Shown here: piece after piece, positions 53,021 to 64,000 of the stretch
How the letters are laid out: the number at the start of each line of letters is the position of its first letter
Numbering within the stretch: position 1 is the first letter of the stretch
NCBI GenBank assembly: GCA_000328365.1
Contig: KB302241.1
Location: 160,472 to 224,471, forward strand
DNA: 64,000 nucleotides
Source of the DNA: Capitella teleta
Lineage: Eukaryota > Annelida > Polychaeta > Capitellidae
Reading direction: 5' to 3'
The notes under the pieces: generated by a model
The model's input: only the letters and a program-made list of their open reading frames with translations
Told to the model about the DNA's origin: nothing
The model's database searches: none
Program-made: the position numbers and the translations under genes

Positions 53021-53099
53021 ACACACGTGGCCGGTAGCAGCTGGATTTGTTTATTTTTATGATTTCTGAGCCGCTCTTTCACTCTTGGTGCGAACAGAT

Positions 53100-54678
53100 C
53101 GGTGGAAGCTGTGATCAAATGATTATCAGTCCAAAGTGAAACCTTTTGGATCTGGACCACAGGTTTGATCTGATGAGAGGGAATAGTCGTCATAGACTTG
53201 GCCTATGCTAGCTTATAATATATATATTACCAAAGACGTGCAACTCAGCCGTCTCAGGACTATCTAATATATAATATCTATGAAACAATAATCGGACATT
53301 CTTTCTCAATATTTAATATGCCTAATTAGTAATTATGCATGAATACCGTGAGAACTCATTTCATGATAGCCTGAATATACACGTAGAAAGAATATATGAC
53401 AGATGTTATTGCGTACTATAGATCAGTATATTGGGCCTAAAAATACCTGTTTTTATGAGAGATACGATTTAACTAGTAGACTTCTAGTAATAATTAATTA
53501 TGTGAAAGTTGTTTAGCCGAAAGTGTCATTTATTAACGCGCTTTCGTTTTCGATTGGGAATTCTTACGTCAATATTAATACGTCATTCATTCGAAATCGA
53601 TACGCATTATAGCTAGGCTCGAGCACTCACACCAAAGCGATCGAATCACGTACGAACTAAGCGAATATGATGACCCATGTCTGTTTACACTTTAACCACG
53701 AAGTGTAAATGTGCAGTGATTGTAAACATTTCCTTCTTTCTTTCCCTTCATCAGAGTTTAATTTATTTTCATCATTCCCATATGATTTATTCATGCGGAT
53801 CATGCCACATTTATCATAGCCATATCATGCGCCATATACAGTACATACACAATTGTTAATTATTATATTTATTAGACTAACTTCTATTCTTTCGCGCTCG
53901 AACTTTCCAGAAAGTGCATTCTAATGACTGTCACGGTGTATGTATGTTTACGTTATAACTTTGGCCATGCCAGGCTAAGAGGCTTGCCAGCTACTGTATT
54001 AATTAATAGCACACGCAAAGTTGAGCTGCACAAGTTCACAAACCTTTTCCTGTAAATAATTAATGAAAACACGTTGTGTGTATTTGTTCTATTGAAGCCC
54101 AATAAACATTTCGTGGTATCTACTCAGATTCTGGCCATTCAATCGCAGGTATTTGCCAATACATGTACAAATTCCATTTAAAGGTGGTATCGTTACAAAT
54201 TAACCTTCTTTGGCAATACCGAATACCTGCATCTGGTATAATTGACTTTGGGAGGAAAACGGATGAGGTCTACCCGCGTTTCGGGATCTATATGCGTCAC
54301 CAATTCCAAGAAATGAGCATCTCCCCTGGCCGCTGATTAAAGAGCCGTTCGTGATTGGGAGCAACACGAGTGTCGTCATCACAATGAGATCACCACCAAA
54401 TGGTATCCCCATTCCCCAACAGGATTACGAATACTTAATTCAGAAGGACAATTCTACGATCATTCTTCATGACCAAACGATTATCCTGAAGGTCTTCGAA
54501 ATTGTTGAAATATTCGGTAAAATTTCATGCACGTCATCGAGAAGCATATCTTCATTGAAGAAGAAATTGCGTTGTGGCATAAGTTATGATGGTATAAATA
54601 GTATGCCACAGCATAGCCCTCATTAATTGCATTTAGGTTTGTGTCATATGAACCTAACTCCGAATTAATCACCCACCA
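53100..54678. other. Intergenic stretch, no gene seen
   Basis: AT-rich DNA between the ARF promoter and the nested mobile elements; only random frames. Confidence 0.45.
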
Positions 54679-57600
54679 ATAGGTACGTCAGTGCCGATAT
54701 GCCGGAAGTGAAACCTCGCGCATGCGCAGAGCATAGTTAAAGAGCAGGCGCAATTTTGGTGGGGCATTTAACAAGCGAAGATGGCATCAGTTAACGTTAA
54801 ACGTGCGGCGCTCGATGGATGCGGTCTTCCTTTCGCTCTTTTCACGTTATACCTGCATGTGTTGACAATACTGAAAAATGCCAGTAATGCACTGCATATG
54901 GGGTTAATTGTTGTCGCTCCGACAATAAGAAACCTGCAGAGGATGCATTTATGGGGTATATTATACAATTTAATATGTCCGTCGTGGAAAACGTACCCTG
55001 TCAAGTGCCAAACATGGGTGAAAGCTTGAGGCGTGAAAATTTCCCATCGAACCGAGTGACACATGCATTTGATCGAAGCATTTTGTTCACGGGTCGGGAC
55101 CTACTGATGCATATCCGAAACCACCCAAGCAGACATGCATGCTTCTGAGGCCCAAAGGTCTTCATTCCTGTACAAGAAAAGGACACCTGCTGTCAGGACA
55201 CCAGCCTAAACGCAGATGACACTTCTTCGGGAGTGTCAACCCTCAGTTGCAGACTCAAGTTATCTGGCGTGTATCTACATGCATATAATATCATAAAATA
55301 ATCAACTTGACATTTAATGTAAAACTCATCGGGTGCATTATACAGCATTTGCTTGTAATGCCTCGTTCAAGCACCGTGAACAAATTCATATGTCGAACAG
55401 TGATTGAGCAGATACGCTCAGGGATCCCCCAGGGGATCTCCCGTCTGCACTAACCAGTATATATACCAGGCATGCTCGTCAATAAAGACAGTGAATTCAG
55501 TAGAGCCCAATTGACTGGTGTGTTTCATTGCGCTCCTACAATTGGTGACCCTGAAACGTTGATTTGCATATGCAATCAGTTGTATCCGCCTAGGGTGCAG
55601 ATACCCTCTGCAGCCCCGTCACCGCCTAGTCGTGCAACCACGCTAGCCGCTTAGAACTACATGCCCGAAGACATGCCCGAAGCTGATGCTGCCGCCGCCG
55701 CTGCTGCCGCCGCCGCTGCCGCTGTAGCAGCCACAGTCTCAATCAAGCTGCCAAGCTTTTAGTGTTCTGGATCTGCTGCTTGGGTTTTCCAAGCTGAAGC
55801 GCAGTTCGCGCTGCGCGGCATCGTCTCAGATGAGACGAAGTACTACTACGTGGTGGCCGCGTTGGACTCAACCACCGCACAGCGAGCCACGTCAGTCCTG
55901 CAGGACCCGCCAGCTGGGGATACGAAGTATCAAGGCCTCAAAGACTTTTTACTCGGAGCGTTTGAGCCGACAGAAGCAGAGAGAGGAAAGCGTCTACTGG
56001 CAGTATCGGACCTGGGTGATGGTAAATCCTCCGAGCTCGCTGATCGTATCCTGGTCCTGAACGGCACTGCCCCTCAGCATTTTTTTGCTGCGCAGCCTGT
56101 TTTTACGGGCCTTGTCGGCAGCAGTGAAGAACGCCATCTCCACTTCGCCACTTAAGGACCTGCGACAGCTCGCCTTAGAAGCTGACAAGGTCGCCACCTC
56201 CTGTGCATGCTCGTTCTTTGTCGCTTCTGCCACAGAGCAACCCGCTACCACACCAGAGGTCCTCGTACTCGGTACTACAAGAACGTCTCGCCGTCTGTGT
56301 AAGTACCATCAAAGGTTCGGCCGCAGTGCTAAGCGGTGCTGCTCGCCCTGCGACTGGACAACAGAACCACCACGGCGCCAGGAAAACGCCGAGGCGAACC
56401 CGCGCTAGTGACCAGCGTGGGTCCGTGCCCCTCACGAGACACTTTGTTCACGGTTAGAGACTCCAACACAGGCCTTGTGTTTTTAGTGGACACAGGTGCA
56501 CAAGTATCCGTCATCCCGGCACTGATCGAGCCCTTGGACAGCGTCAAGATGCAGTGCAGCTTCAAGCCGCCAACGGCACCCCCATCCCCACGTATGGGTC
56601 AAGCGACGTGAGGTTGTGTCTCGGGAACAGAAAGTTCACAGCTCATCTGGTGCGTGCCCTGCTTGGAGCGGACTTTCTACATCGGCACCACCTACTCGTA
56701 GACGTCACGGGACGTCGCCTAGTGGATGCGGCCACTCTGTCCACCGTGGTTGGATCCTCAGCAACCAGCACAGCCAGTGCAGGCAGATGTTGGTTGACAC
56801 CCATTCATCTAGACCCCTGCGCACTCCTCCTGCAGGAGTTTCCGGGAGTCACTCAACCAGACTTTGCTCGGCACGAGCCCCGTCACGGAGTGCACCATCA
56901 CGTGGTCACGAAAGGCCCTCCTGTCTGGGCCAGACCACGCCGGCTGAACCCGGAGAAACTCTTAGCCGCCAAGCAAGAGTTCGAGAATCTCCACCGCATG
57001 GGTATTATTCGTTCCTCAGACAGCGCCTTGTCTTCGCCTCTACACCTGGTGAAGAAAGCTAATGGAGAATGGCGCCCGCGCGGAGACTACCGGAGACTGA
57101 ACGCATCAACAGAGCCAGACCGGTACCCCATCCCACACATCCACGACTTTGCAGCGCAACTGCATGGCACCACAGTGTTCAGCAAACTGGATCTTGTCCG
57201 AGGATATCATCAAATCCCCGTAGCTCCAGAGGACATCGGCAAGACCGCAGTAACAACGCCTTTTGGGTTATACGAGTTCCTCAGGATGCCTTTTGGCCTC
57301 CGTAACGCTGGCCAGTCCTTCCAGAGGCTCATGGATTCGGTTCTTCGTGGCCTAGAAGGGGTCTACGTCTACATGGATGACGTCCTGGTGGGCTCGGCAA
57401 ACACGGAGCAACACTTAGTGCAACTGCAGGCAGTGTTTCAGCGCCTGCTAGACAATGGTCTCCTGCTTCGTCCTGACAAGTGCGAATTCGCGAAGTCAAG
57501 CTTGGACTTTTTTGGACACCGGGTAGATGCTACCGGACTTCAGCCACGACCGACCACCGTCAGAGCAGTCCAGGATTTCCCATTAACAGAGACGCCGCGC

Positions 57601-58282
57601 CGTCTCCGCACCTTCTTGGGTATGATGCACTATTTTCATAGGTTCATGCCTAACGCCGCCTCTGAACTCCAGCCTCTACATGACCTAGCCTGTGCTAAAC
57701 CAAGCACTGCTGCTATCTCTTGGACAGACGTCACCCGGGACATCTTCACATCAGCCAAGTCACTGCTAGCTAACGCTGCCACCCTGGCTCACCCCATCAA
57801 AGACGCCCCTCTAGTGCCCTGTACAGATGCCTCTGACATCGGCTTGGGAGCCTCCCTGGAGCAATGGCAAGGAGATCGCTGGGTTCCACTTGGTTTCTTC
57901 AGCAGGCACCTCAGACCCCCCGAGTGCCGGTACAGCATCTTTGATAGGGAGCTACTGGCAGCCTACTTGGCAATCAGGCACTTCCAGCACTCCGTTGAAG
58001 GGAGAGAGTGTGTTCTCGTCACCGATCATCAACCATTGACGCTCGCCTGGAAGAAAGTTGGAGATCCGTGGTCGTCAAGGCAACAGTGACATTTGGCGGT
58101 GATCTCGGAGGTGATGACCAACGTTCAACACCGACGGGGCAGCAACAACATAGTGGCTGATGCACTGTCCAGAGCGCCTCTGGACGCAGTTACTCTCGCT
58201 CTCAGCCATGATGAGATCGCAGAAGCCCAACGTGAATGCCAAGAGGTGCATGATCTAAGGACCGCCATGACCAGCCTACAGC

Positions 58283-58781
58283 CAGGGTTCGAAATACCCG
58301 GTGGCCCGGCGTCCGCAGACCACTAAAAATCTGCTCGGGCTACTAAAATATCCATTAGTGAAGTCCGCGCCGGCCACTAAAGAAATCCCCTGACTGAGGC
58401 GTCTATGGCGGCAAAACAGAGACGTTATGAATATTTCATCTTCAAATCTGCTCGCCGTCCTCGTACAAAGCCATATGGGCCAAGAGGAGTGGAGGATAAA
58501 ACAGATTTAACAGATGCTGCTGGTGAAGAAGATAGTGTTGACTCTGAGACTGAATTCACAGAAATGGATGTGGACTTCGAACTTCTGGATGAATAAGTGC
58601 TTTTTATTTCTGCATGTTATGCTTGTTTGAAAAAATATACACAATTAAAGTTAAGTCTTGGTTCCTTTTACTGCTCCGATGTCTTGATAATGTGGGACCA
58701 CTAAAGATGCTGGCGGGCTACTAAAAATTCTCATTAAGTGGTCCGGCGGGCTACTAAAAAAAAAAAGTATTTCGAACCCTG
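58283..58781 (+). mobile_element. hAT-like element, 499 bp, inserted in the Gypsy copy
   Basis: Terminal inverted repeats CAGGGTTCGAAATAC and GTATTTCGAACCCTG match without error, and the host bases CCTACAGC are duplicated exactly on both sides (58,275-58,282 and 58,782-58,789). An 8-base duplication with CAGGG-type ends is the hAT superfamily signature. Subterminal GGGCTACTAAAA motifs recur near both ends (58,338, about 58,712 and 58,750). The interior encodes a 63-residue frame with start, stop and a downstream AATTAAAG-like signal, so it may be an internally deleted derivative of a longer transposon. It cannot move on its own. Confidence 0.85.
58405..58596 (+). CDS. Small ORF inside the hAT-like element
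   Basis: A 63-residue frame begins MAAKQRRYEYFIFKSARR and ends in an acidic tail (DSVDSETEFTEMDVDFELLD). It has an open start and stop and is centred in the 499-bp element. No transposase catalytic motif or BED finger is present. The basic start and acidic end would fit the two ends of a transposase joined by an internal deletion, but that is inference. Alternatively it is a small accessory protein or chance. Confidence 0.4.
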   Translation: MAAKQRRYEYFIFKSARRPRTKPYGPRGVEDKTDLTDAAGEEDSVDSETEFTEMDVDFELLDE

Positions 58782-58950
58782 CCTACAGCTCCGCGATGTA
58801 CAGTTCAAAGAGGATGCCACTAGCATCCTGTGCGACGTCTCCCTAGGACACCCCAGAACCCAATTGACTCGCGTGTTTCATTGAGCGCCTACATGCTGTA
58901 CGTGTGTAATCAAACCAACCAACAAGTTGAAATCATCAGGATTTTTTTGA

Positions 58951-58973
58951 TTTTTTTTTTTTTTTTTTTTTTT
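58951..58973. repeat. Poly-T tract in copy B
   Basis: About 23 T followed by GAGAGAGATAGAGAGAGA. It is absent at the matching place in copy A, so it expanded after the copies separated. Confidence 0.8.
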
Positions 58974-59614
58974 GAGAGAGATAGAGAGAGACCCAAACGC
59001 TGACTTTAATTTGGGCACCGAGTGACTTCAATTGCAATTAGCTGGCACAGGAGTTCATCACCGTCTGGGATGCCATGAGATGGTTGCATCCATGCTTTGA
59101 TCTTATTTATTTATAGTTAAGGGTCACAGTTAAAGCACAAAAAGCTTTGATCGCGCTTCGAATCTCTTAGATGCATTCGAACATCGTATATAGTTGAAGA
59201 TCATGCAGAGCCAATGGACTGGAGTTATCTATTGTTGTCTCCGTTAAATATCTCTATTAAAACACAAAGTTTACCGTAAATTTTGCAGCATTAATCATCA
59301 TACGTTATGATTTAATAAATTTTATTTTTATTCGAAAAGTCAGGATCTCGCTCAAGATGGAGGCCATCAACATATAGCTTTACGATATCCCGTGTAGTAG
59401 AAATGCCACGATCTTTCATGATAATCAGACAAATACTAAGATATAAGCACAAGCATGTCTCAGCAAAAAAGTGTTGATAATACTAGTACTATGCTAAAAT
59501 CATACATACTTGACGCACCAATCTACCAAAACCCTTAAGACCATCTCTTTATAAACCAAAGAATGAAGTTCCTAAATCAATTTATCAGAAAATCGGTGAA
59601 TATTTTGACCCTTT

Positions 59615-59664
59615 AAACGGAGAAGTCGAATTTTTCGCTTTGCAAAAATTCAACTTCTCCGTTT
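59615..59664. repeat. 21-base hairpin with 8-base loop
   Basis: AAACGGAGAAGTCGAATTTTT pairs, with one mismatch, with the sequence at 59,644-59,664 (ending CTTCTCCGTTT) across CGCTTTGC. It lies in the right part of THAP/TIR element copy B. Copy A has only the right arm and loop in altered form. Confidence 0.85.
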
Positions 59665-60143
59665 GAAATCATATAAGAAAATGAAATATTTGTCCCACCT
59701 GTTAAAGTAGGTCAACTCTGTGCCGCTCTGCGCATGCGCGAAAGGATATATCGGCATATCAGATATTTTCACTGGTCTCCGGCGCTACTGAAAAGAAGCA
59801 CCGGCACACACCGATGAAAAACACCCCTATTTTGGTACATCCATTTCACTCGATTTCACATGACGTCAGAATTCTCAAGATGGCTCACAAGGCGACGCGA
59901 GTGAAAATGAATTCACAATGTTAGCTGAATACGACCAGTTGACTAAATGTTACCATAAATAGCAGCCAATGAGATTCCACCGGTCATCGGTGTGTGCCTG
60001 TGTCATTATATGTAGTCAAATAGTCATTATATCAAGTCAAATCACGAGAGGCCGCGAGTAAAAGGACAGAAGAAGTACGTGGAAATGTAATCCACGAGGA
60101 ATAGTTGATTGTTGCTCTGAAATCAGAATTCGCTGATAAAACA

Positions 60144-60402
60144 AGCATCGTAGAAAAGCTGCAGTAACAAACACGAACAAAGATTAATAAGTGCGTTATG
60201 ATGATGGAAGATTAACAGAGAATGTTCAAAGTTCTGGTGTGATTCAAGTTCAAACTTATGAATTCGCGATTCATAACGCACTCAACAAGCATCGTAGAGT
60301 AACAAACCACGAACAAAGATGAATAAGTGCGTTATGATGATGGAAGACTAACGGTGTGATTCAAGTTCAAACTTATGAACTCACGATTCACAACGCACTC
60401 AA
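60144..60402. repeat. Tandem duplication, about 120-140 base unit
   Basis: Two consecutive units share ACAAGCATCGTAGA, AATAAGTGCGTTATGATGAT, GTGTGATTCAAGTTCAAAC and AACGCACTCAAC. The first is about 20 bases longer. Within each unit AGTGCGTTATGA is inverted near the end as TCATAACGCACT (exact in unit 1, one mismatch in unit 2), so a single unit can form a stem. No coding content. Confidence 0.85.
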
Positions 60403-60568
60403 CTGCGAACTGGCACTTATGAGAGGAACTCTGATCTTTGATCTCTGATCAGTCAACTCTGAACCATCATTGACGAAAGGTACCAACGCGATATACGTGC
60501 ATTGATAGCTTTACTTGGCAAATAATTGCAATAAACAAGTCAAGTTTTACCAAGCTGATGAGTTACAC

Positions 60569-60574
60569 TTTATT
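60569..60574 (-). terminator. Candidate poly-A signal for SDR gene
   Basis: AATAAA on the minus strand, about 355 bases past the stop at 60,927. Plausible but unproven. Confidence 0.35.
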
Positions 60575-60926
60575 CCAAGGGTAAAATGTATGAATAATTA
60601 TTGTACCATCATGAATTTCATTCAATTTCCGAAATAAGTGCATTCATTTAACACCATAAAAAGTGATTACGGATTAGTCTTACGGATTATAATGTTTTGA
60701 TACTTAAACATTTACATACATGGCTGAATTATGTATCAAATCACATAGCTGCCATAATGCAACACTGTGTGATATATGGCACATGACATGAGTTAGAAAC
60801 ACATACAAGACCTGCCCAAGGTATTCGATGCAATTGATCACTCCTATTTTTTTCTCGAATTATTTACCAATGCTATTCAAAATATTTAATTATTAGTTAT
60901 TTTAAACTTCAAAAATACTAATAATT

Positions 60927-62145
60927 CTATGATCTGCATGATTTCGGGATGGGCCTCTTGGGGTCTCTGTTGAAGAACCAGTCGACTACCCATTCAGGCA
61001 CCCTGGATAAAGGCCACCACAACATCTTGGCGTCCTTGCCTGGCATGTACCTGCCTCTCGGGAAGTAGGAGAGCAGGGCATGCTCATAGCAGTCAACAAC
61101 GTCATCCAAATTACTGGAAGCCAACTTGTCCACTAAGTCCTGGATAAGCTCCAAGGCTGGATAGATAAGTCATCATGCAAATTGCATCGTATAGCAACAT
61201 TGCACGTACTTGTATTATGGTAATCTCGGGGATACTCCTCCTTCAGTTCATCCGACAGCTTCTCCCAGCACTCCGAGGAACCAGCTTTCATCTTGTTCAG
61301 ATCCAGAAGGTTCGTCGCGTGGAATCCAGGCTCAATAATGTGGACTTTGATCCCGAAGATGACCAACTCTGGACTGCATTGCGAATGAGGAACAGAAAAC
61401 TAATAGATACATTATATGATTACGTATATTATGTACCGGAGAGTTTCACTGAATCCTTCAACTGCGTATTTAGAAGCAACGTAAGCAGCTGATCCCGGGA
61501 AACCGATGCGACCAGCAACACTGGCAGTGTTCACGATCCGACCTTTGGTTATTTTGAGAAGGGGCAGGAAGATCCTGGTCACTTCAGCCATTCCGAAGAC
61601 ATTCACGTCACAGCACAGCTCATAATCCTCGCGACACAACCACTCGGTCGGACCGAGGCGTCGCTGCATGATGCCGGCGTTGTTGACGACACCCCACAGG
61701 CCTGGAGAAGTTCACATTCATAAACTACATACATGCACCAAACTTGCGCAAAATAATGGGAAACAAATCAAGAGTTATATACATGTGAATAATTGCACTC
61801 ACCGACCCCCTTGGGGAGGCTCTTCTTCACGTGGGCATAAGCCTTCTCGATGCTCTTGGTGTCCCTGACGTCCATGAGGAAGGCGTTGATCCTCCCACTG
61901 CTGGACGCCTTTTCCAGATCAGATTTCCCTTGCTCCGTCAGACAGGCAGCGTACACATTGAATCCTTTACGGTCCAAGCGGAGAGCTGTGATGCGACCGA
62001 AGCCCATGTCACAACCAGTGATCAGGATGTTGTTGACGACTGATGAGGGTGAAGACCTCTTTGGGATTCTGATCAGGAGATCGATGAGCTTGTAGAGCAG
62101 GTAAAGCCAGACCAGGCTCATCCAACCACACGAGCAGCAGAACAT
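60927..62145 (-). CDS. Short-chain dehydrogenase, RDH/HSD17B6 type (SDR9C)
   Basis: Four minus-strand exons, 62,145-61,803, 61,701-61,437, 61,373-61,210 and 61,156-60,927, join with matching phases to a 333-residue protein. The start MFCCSCGWMSLVWLYLLYKL begins a hydrophobic ER-membrane anchor typical of this family. The Rossmann cofactor motif is TGCDMGFG (43-50), then NNAG (121-124). Catalytic residues are N148, S175, Y188 and K192 (VNTASVAGRIG, YVASK). The C-terminal YFPRGRYMPGKDAK and the ALxxxL-like helices match retinol dehydrogenase / 17-beta-hydroxysteroid dehydrogenase 6 and related SDR9C enzymes, which oxidise retinols or hydroxysteroids with NAD(H). The substrate cannot be assigned. 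All key residues are intact. Confidence 0.92.
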
Positions 62146-62532
62146 CTTGGTGGTCTAAAAAAAAAATGTATACATATGTAGATAGCTCTCAACGGTCGTG
62201 TGCTGTGATGCCTGGGTTGAATCAACGACGGAGAAGGTTCGTAAGAACTTGATTGTATCAGGTTTTGTGGCAACCAGTGTGACTAGGAATTATAGATATA
62301 AAAGATTAAAGATATATTAGGCATTATGTGTACACCGCATGACACTCACCTGTTCTCCTACGCGAATATTTTAGCTTATTTGTTTATGCGACACGTAAAT
62401 TATACACGACCTGCATAAAGCCCAGGACTAATCTGTGCGATTATTGCATTCGGCACTATTACGTCACACTGAATGACTGACGAGGGACAAATCAAGCACA
62501 TGCATATATTATAATATTAATTGACGTGTGGG
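62146..62532. other. Upstream of SDR gene, no other gene
   Basis: Contains the presumed 5' UTR and promoter of the minus-strand SDR gene. A possible donor-like site (AGGTGAGTGTCATGCG, minus strand, about 62,345) hints at a non-coding first exon, but this is not certain. Confidence 0.3.
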
Positions 62533-62866
62533 GTACCGAATAGCTCAATCGGTTTAAATGACTGACAACAATCCTATGCCGACCGTGGGGGTCGAGGTAC
62601 CGGGTTCGAGATCCAATCAGGCCACGGGCGTTATGATTGTGAGTTATGATTGTTAAAATTGTAATTCTTCAGTGACTCTGCAGTGCTGCCCAACTGCGTA
62701 ACAAGGCCGGGCGCTGTGTACTACATGTATTGTCTATGGTGGTATGCAGGATAAAGAACTGGATTTGTCGATAAGAGTAGGGGGAAACCCCGGTCCCGGG
62801 CCTTCTGTTCTGGCGCCCGTATCACCCGAATGGGTTTGGTGGAGCCGTAAAACCCCATCACGCACG
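62533..62866 (+). mobile_element. tRNA-derived SINE, nearly complete
   Basis: The head has TAGCTCAATCGGTTTAAATG (A-box-like) and ACCGGGTTCGAGATCC (B box). The body includes GGCGTTATGATTGTGA and CTGCAGTGCTGCCCAACTGC, and the 3' part is GCCCGTATCACCCGAATGGG then GGAGCCGTAAAACCCC. Head and body match 26,440-26,690 and the 3' part matches 25,790-25,870, both on the other strand. The head does not form a complete cloverleaf, so it is not a tRNA gene. Confidence 0.75.
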
Positions 62867-63902
62867 CAATTGAAGTGAGCATATTTAAATGACTCAGCCA
62901 CCTATTACGAACAGTGTATTTAATTACATTTAACTATATTTCGTTCCATACTATAATATAGATGCACTAGGAATGCCTCACCACTTTTCACTCATTAAAA
63001 ACTTTAATACAAGCATATGTAGATTGTATATGCGTTGGTGCAAATATTTATACATTTCTCCTTTCACATAAATTGAGATATTGCTAATTCAATTCCTCAT
63101 AATATGCTATTGCCCATTTTTATAGGAACGACAAACCCGTGTTATTCAGAGGCAACTGCCACGCACCATCACGCTGATCAGCATGTCGTGGCTTGGGCCT
63201 AAGGTCGATCATATCTGGGACTCCGCATGAAAGCGTTGCATACTTCGGGTCGGATACTCTTGCTTAATATCACCGTTATGTCCATATTATCTAGAATTCA
63301 CTCCTACATGTATACATGCATACAAAGTTCAATGCATTATTATAAAATACTGGTCTGTTAATAACTCAACTACATGTTGATGTAACCAGCTGAATACAAT
63401 CGACAAGCTGAAACACAACAAGTAGGTCAACAGAGAGAGAGAGAGAGAGTCAACGTTACTTATCTAAAGCGATGCTAACATTACAACATTGCACACACAC
63501 ATACATGCAGCTATGGTGAACATTTCATCAGACCACAATAATACCAGCAATTAATGGTGATACTCGTTATGTAATAACTGAATAGGTTATGCATGGAAAC
63601 AACGTCTAAAACTATATACGTTACATTTAACACGAACCTTGCTTATCCAAATTGTGTAGCGTCATATATTGATCTGCTGGGGCAGGCAGACCTCTTCAGC
63701 GTAGCTTTATATCGACTACTGAACCAGTAATACTAATAGCTGCCCAGCATCTTGAAGCTTCGAGACCACGTGACTACCAGCGGCTCTTTTATAAACGAGT
63801 GCAGACAGGTGAATTGCCCTTTAATTATGCCCTCGTACCTGTTCTTGTAATCAATGAAGAAAGTTAGGCGCTGTGCTCTTTTGTTTTACGGTGGGCCTAT
63901 GT
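62867..63902. other. Intergenic stretch, no gene seen
   Basis: AT-rich, with a short (GA)n run at about 63,434-63,450. No coding region recognised. Confidence 0.4.
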
Positions 63903-64000
63903 ACACGAAGGTCGTTTGAAAAGTTTTCGGTTTAACATGGAACGCGTTATTACAGAAATTTGAAAATTGACGTGAATATAGGTCAGCTTTTTAGCTGAAA
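63903..64000 (+). mobile_element. Possible mariner-type element, left end
   Basis: GAAGGTCGTTTGAAAAGTTTTCGG resembles terminal repeats of irritans-like mariners and the sequence at 46,110 (GTTGTTCAAAAAGTTCTCGG). The window ends 80 bases later, so no transposase can be judged. Confidence 0.35.

Larger units (their letters stand above)
55354..58893 (+). mobile_element. Ty3/Gypsy LTR retrotransposon, broken fossil
   Basis: The 5' LTR spans about 55,354-55,540 (TG ... CA, 187 bases) and is followed by a primer-binding-like ATTGGTGACCC. A short stub of the 3' LTR ends at 58,893; the two copies share roughly 31 of 35 comparable bases. The host DNA TGCT is duplicated on both sides (55,350-55,353 and 58,894-58,897), and copy A of the THAP/TIR element shows the empty site. 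Parts in order are gag-like sequence (AEAQFALRGI, KYYYVVAALD), protease ([14 protein letters not shown]), reverse transcriptase (YMDDVLVG near 57,373) and RNase H ([21 protein letters not shown]). I recognise no integrase. It is broken, with several breaks, and also carries a hAT-like insertion. It is younger than the element it entered and older than its own insert. Confidence 0.9.
54679..59766 (+). mobile_element. TIR DNA element with THAP relic, copy B, split by a Gypsy element
   Basis: Left part 54,679-55,353 and right part 58,898-59,766 match copy A (41,415-42,724) in order and orientation. Left: GCCGGAAGTGAAACC, CGCGCATGCGCAGAGC, THAP remnants RRENFPSNRVTHAFDRS and SKHFVHGSGPTDAYP. Right: GGGCACCGAGTGACTTCAAT, GATGGAGGCCATCAAC, GCTCTGCGCATGCGCG. 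The ends are inverted: GTGCCGATAT at the left, ATATCGGCAT at the right. Without the insertion it is about 1.5 kb, slightly longer than copy A. No usable coding frame remains. Its flanking target duplication is not clear. Confidence 0.75.

Overview
This is eukaryotic nuclear DNA, AT-rich, with intron-bearing genes, metazoan-only gene families (class B GPCR, Cdk5 activator, ASB protein, chitin-binding secreted protein) and dense interspersed repeats. The gene mix fits a non-vertebrate, probably marine, bilaterian. I cannot fix the phylum from the sequence. A 50-base N run at 42,792-42,841 is an assembly gap.

Layout: 1-9.9 kb holds no recognisable host gene, only LINE relics and small repeats. 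9.93-18.04 kb (+) carries a complete 12-exon class B1 GPCR of calcitonin/CGRP-receptor type. 18-22 kb holds a duplicated dispersed repeat and a second LINE relic. 22.2-25.0 kb (-) is a secreted protein with a type-2 chitin-binding domain, a Ser/Thr/Pro-rich stalk and a PAN-like C-terminus. 25.6-34.2 kb is repeat-rich: SINE pieces, a LINE-like 3' end, microsatellites, a perfect hairpin, and three diverged copies of one repeat carrying tRNA-like modules. 36.0-37.0 kb (+) is an intronless Cdk5 activator (p35/CDK5R1 type). 41.4-42.7 kb is a TIR-bounded DNA element with a decayed THAP zinc finger. 44.1-45.4 kb (+) is a two-exon ankyrin-repeat/SOCS-box gene, with a possible small gene diverging from the same promoter region. 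50.35-53.0 kb (-) is class I ARF (ARF1 type) with a non-coding first exon. 54.7-59.8 kb is a three-level nest: a second THAP/TIR element, split by a broken Ty3/Gypsy element, which itself carries a 499-bp hAT-like element. 60.9-62.1 kb (-) is a short-chain dehydrogenase of the RDH/HSD17B6 type, followed by a tRNA-derived SINE and a possible mariner-type end.

The host genes are unrelated single loci, not a cluster or operon. They cover receptor signalling, Cdk5 regulation, ubiquitin-ligase substrate selection, Golgi traffic, extracellular matrix and retinoid/steroid metabolism. The most unusual content is mobile: the nested composite, and the THAP/TIR family whose ends carry NRF1-, ETS- and YY1-like sequences. 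I found no CRISPR array, no rRNA and no canonical tRNA gene.
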